Origin: Litoreibacter ascidiaceicola
GTDB lineage: Bacteria; Pseudomonadota; Alphaproteobacteria; Rhodobacterales; Rhodobacteraceae
Direction: 5' to 3'
DNA: 64,000 nt
Assembly (NCBI RefSeq): GCF_900129235.1
Contig: NZ_FQUV01000005.1
Span: 310,001 to 374,000 of the forward strand
Positions 63,398 through 64,000 of this stretch are shown here, one piece after another (the first letter of the stretch is position 1; each line of letters starts with the position of its first letter). A model generated the notes under the pieces. The model did no database searches. It had not been told where the DNA came from and was given only the letters and a program-made list of their open reading frames with translations. Both the position numbers and the translations under genes were made by a program.

Positions 63398-64000
63398 TTG
63401 TCCCTATTCCAACTCATCCTAGTCGCGCTTATCCAAGGACTGACCGAATTCCTGCCCGTCTCCTCCTCAGGACATTTGATCCTACTGCCCAGCCTGACAG
63501 GCATGGAGGATCAAGGCCAAACCATCGACGTCGCAGTCCATATCGGTACGCTATTCGCGGTGATCATGTTCTTTTGGGCGGATGTCAGAATCGCCATTCA
63601 AGGTATCGGCCGGTTGGCAAAAGGCAAGGCGGACACCCAAGGCGCGCGGCTAGCTTTGCTCCTTGGCATAGGAACCGTTCCCGTCATTATATTCGGCCTC
63701 CTGTTAAAGCTCACCGGCCTTGACGAAATGTTGCGCTCCGTCGCCCTGATTGGCTGGACAATGCTCATTTTCGGGCTGGTGCTGTATTGGACCGACCAAA
63801 AAGGATCGACTTCAAAAACAGCTCCGGACTGGTCGAAGAAAGACGCGGTGATCATGGGGTTGTGGCAAGCCATCGCGCTTATCCCGGGAACGTCCAGATC
63901 AGGCGCTACGATCTCGGGCGCACGTCAACTGGGCTATGCCCGAGAGGACGCGGCTAAACTGTCGATGCTGATGTCTATTCCAACCATCATCGCGTCGGGC
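63398..64000 (+). CDS. uppP: Undecaprenyl-diphosphatase UppP (3' truncated by window)
   Basis: The frame is open to the window end. The first 201 residues show the UppP/BacA family: ALIQGLTEFLPVSSSGHLIL near the start, VAVHIGTLFAVIMFFW, LLGIGTVPVIIFGLLL and the second motif IPGTSRSGATISGARQLG. The enzyme dephosphorylates undecaprenyl diphosphate so that the lipid carrier can be reused for peptidoglycan and for the polysaccharide locus of this window. Start is TTG at 63398 with GAGG 8 bases upstream; there is no better ATG or GTG. Confidence 0.93.
   Translation, partial: MSLFQLILVALIQGLTEFLPVSSSGHLILLPSLTGMEDQGQTIDVAVHIGTLFAVIMFFWADVRIAIQGIGRLAKGKADTQGARLALLLGIGTVPVIIFGLLLKLTGLDEMLRSVALIGWTMLIFGLVLYWTDQKGSTSKTAPDWSKKDAVIMGLWQAIALIPGTSRSGATISGARQLGYAREDAAKLSMLMSIPTIIASG

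Noticed and set aside
1-64000. tRNA, rRNA, CRISPR arrays, insertion sequences, integrases
   Set aside because: Looked for in all gaps; no cloverleaf-like segments, regularly spaced repeats, transposase motifs or terminal inverted repeats were seen.

Overview
The window reads as a chromosomal segment of a marine, Roseobacter-type member of the Rhodobacteraceae (Alphaproteobacteria). The evidence is the GC-rich coding sequence, a DUF2794 gene, a dispersed leuC-leuD-leuB-asd set, the alphaproteobacterial housekeeping run rsfS-rlmH // gpmI-envC-ctpA-rppH, a FnrL-type operator, a cytochrome c2-like gene and a gene-transfer-agent (GTA) spike-base protein. No rRNA, tRNA, CRISPR array, insertion sequence or integrase was found.

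Left part (1-33 kb), metabolism and envelope: the 3' end of a DUF4198 gene, DUF2794, an M17 aminopeptidase/NlpC-P60 pair, a dissolved-inorganic-carbon operon (beta-carbonic anhydrase, SbtA-type bicarbonate permease, SbtB-like PII protein), a MuiA-like protein, asd, an ABC exporter fused in frame to an FkbM methyltransferase, two glycosyltransferases, a ChrR-like cupin, a DMT exporter, leuB, a LysR/epimerase divergent pair with a twin palindromic operator, an exo/endonuclease-like protein, a membrane-bound AraC regulator divergent from a dienelactone hydrolase, leuD, a membrane protein behind a FNR box, leuC, an MscS channel, an amidase, an XRE/DUF2975 pair, a lipoprotein, cytochrome c, an SDR, idi, then rsfS and rlmH.

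Middle part (about 33.6-51.2 kb): a Wzx/Wzy-type exopolysaccharide or capsule locus lies exactly between rlmH and gpmI, which I know as neighbours in many alphaproteobacteria. It encodes an ExoY-type initiating sugar transferase, OPX export protein, PCP chain-length protein, a separate BY-kinase-like protein with a degenerate Walker A, Wzx flippase, Wzy polymerase, two GT2 enzymes, a split PssD/PssE-type glycosyltransferase, an outer-membrane beta-barrel protein, two left-handed beta-helix acyltransferases, a polysaccharide pyruvyltransferase with an FrhB-like partner, and a sulfotransferase. Embedded in it are a GTA head-spike base protein (33.7 kb) and a large signal-peptide-less protein with a carbohydrate-esterase-like core and a LamG-like C-terminus (38.7-40.9 kb) that is a candidate spike fibre. 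A phage-like particle's polysaccharide-binding apparatus may therefore be co-located with the genes for its polysaccharide receptor; this is the most interesting hypothesis in the window.

Right part (51-64 kb): gpmI, a catalytically degenerate EnvC-like M23 protein, ctpA, rppH and a small secreted Cys-rich protein; then on the minus strand gltD, an alpha/beta-hydrolase-like gene and gltB; and the 5' part of uppP (undecaprenyl-diphosphatase), running off the window.
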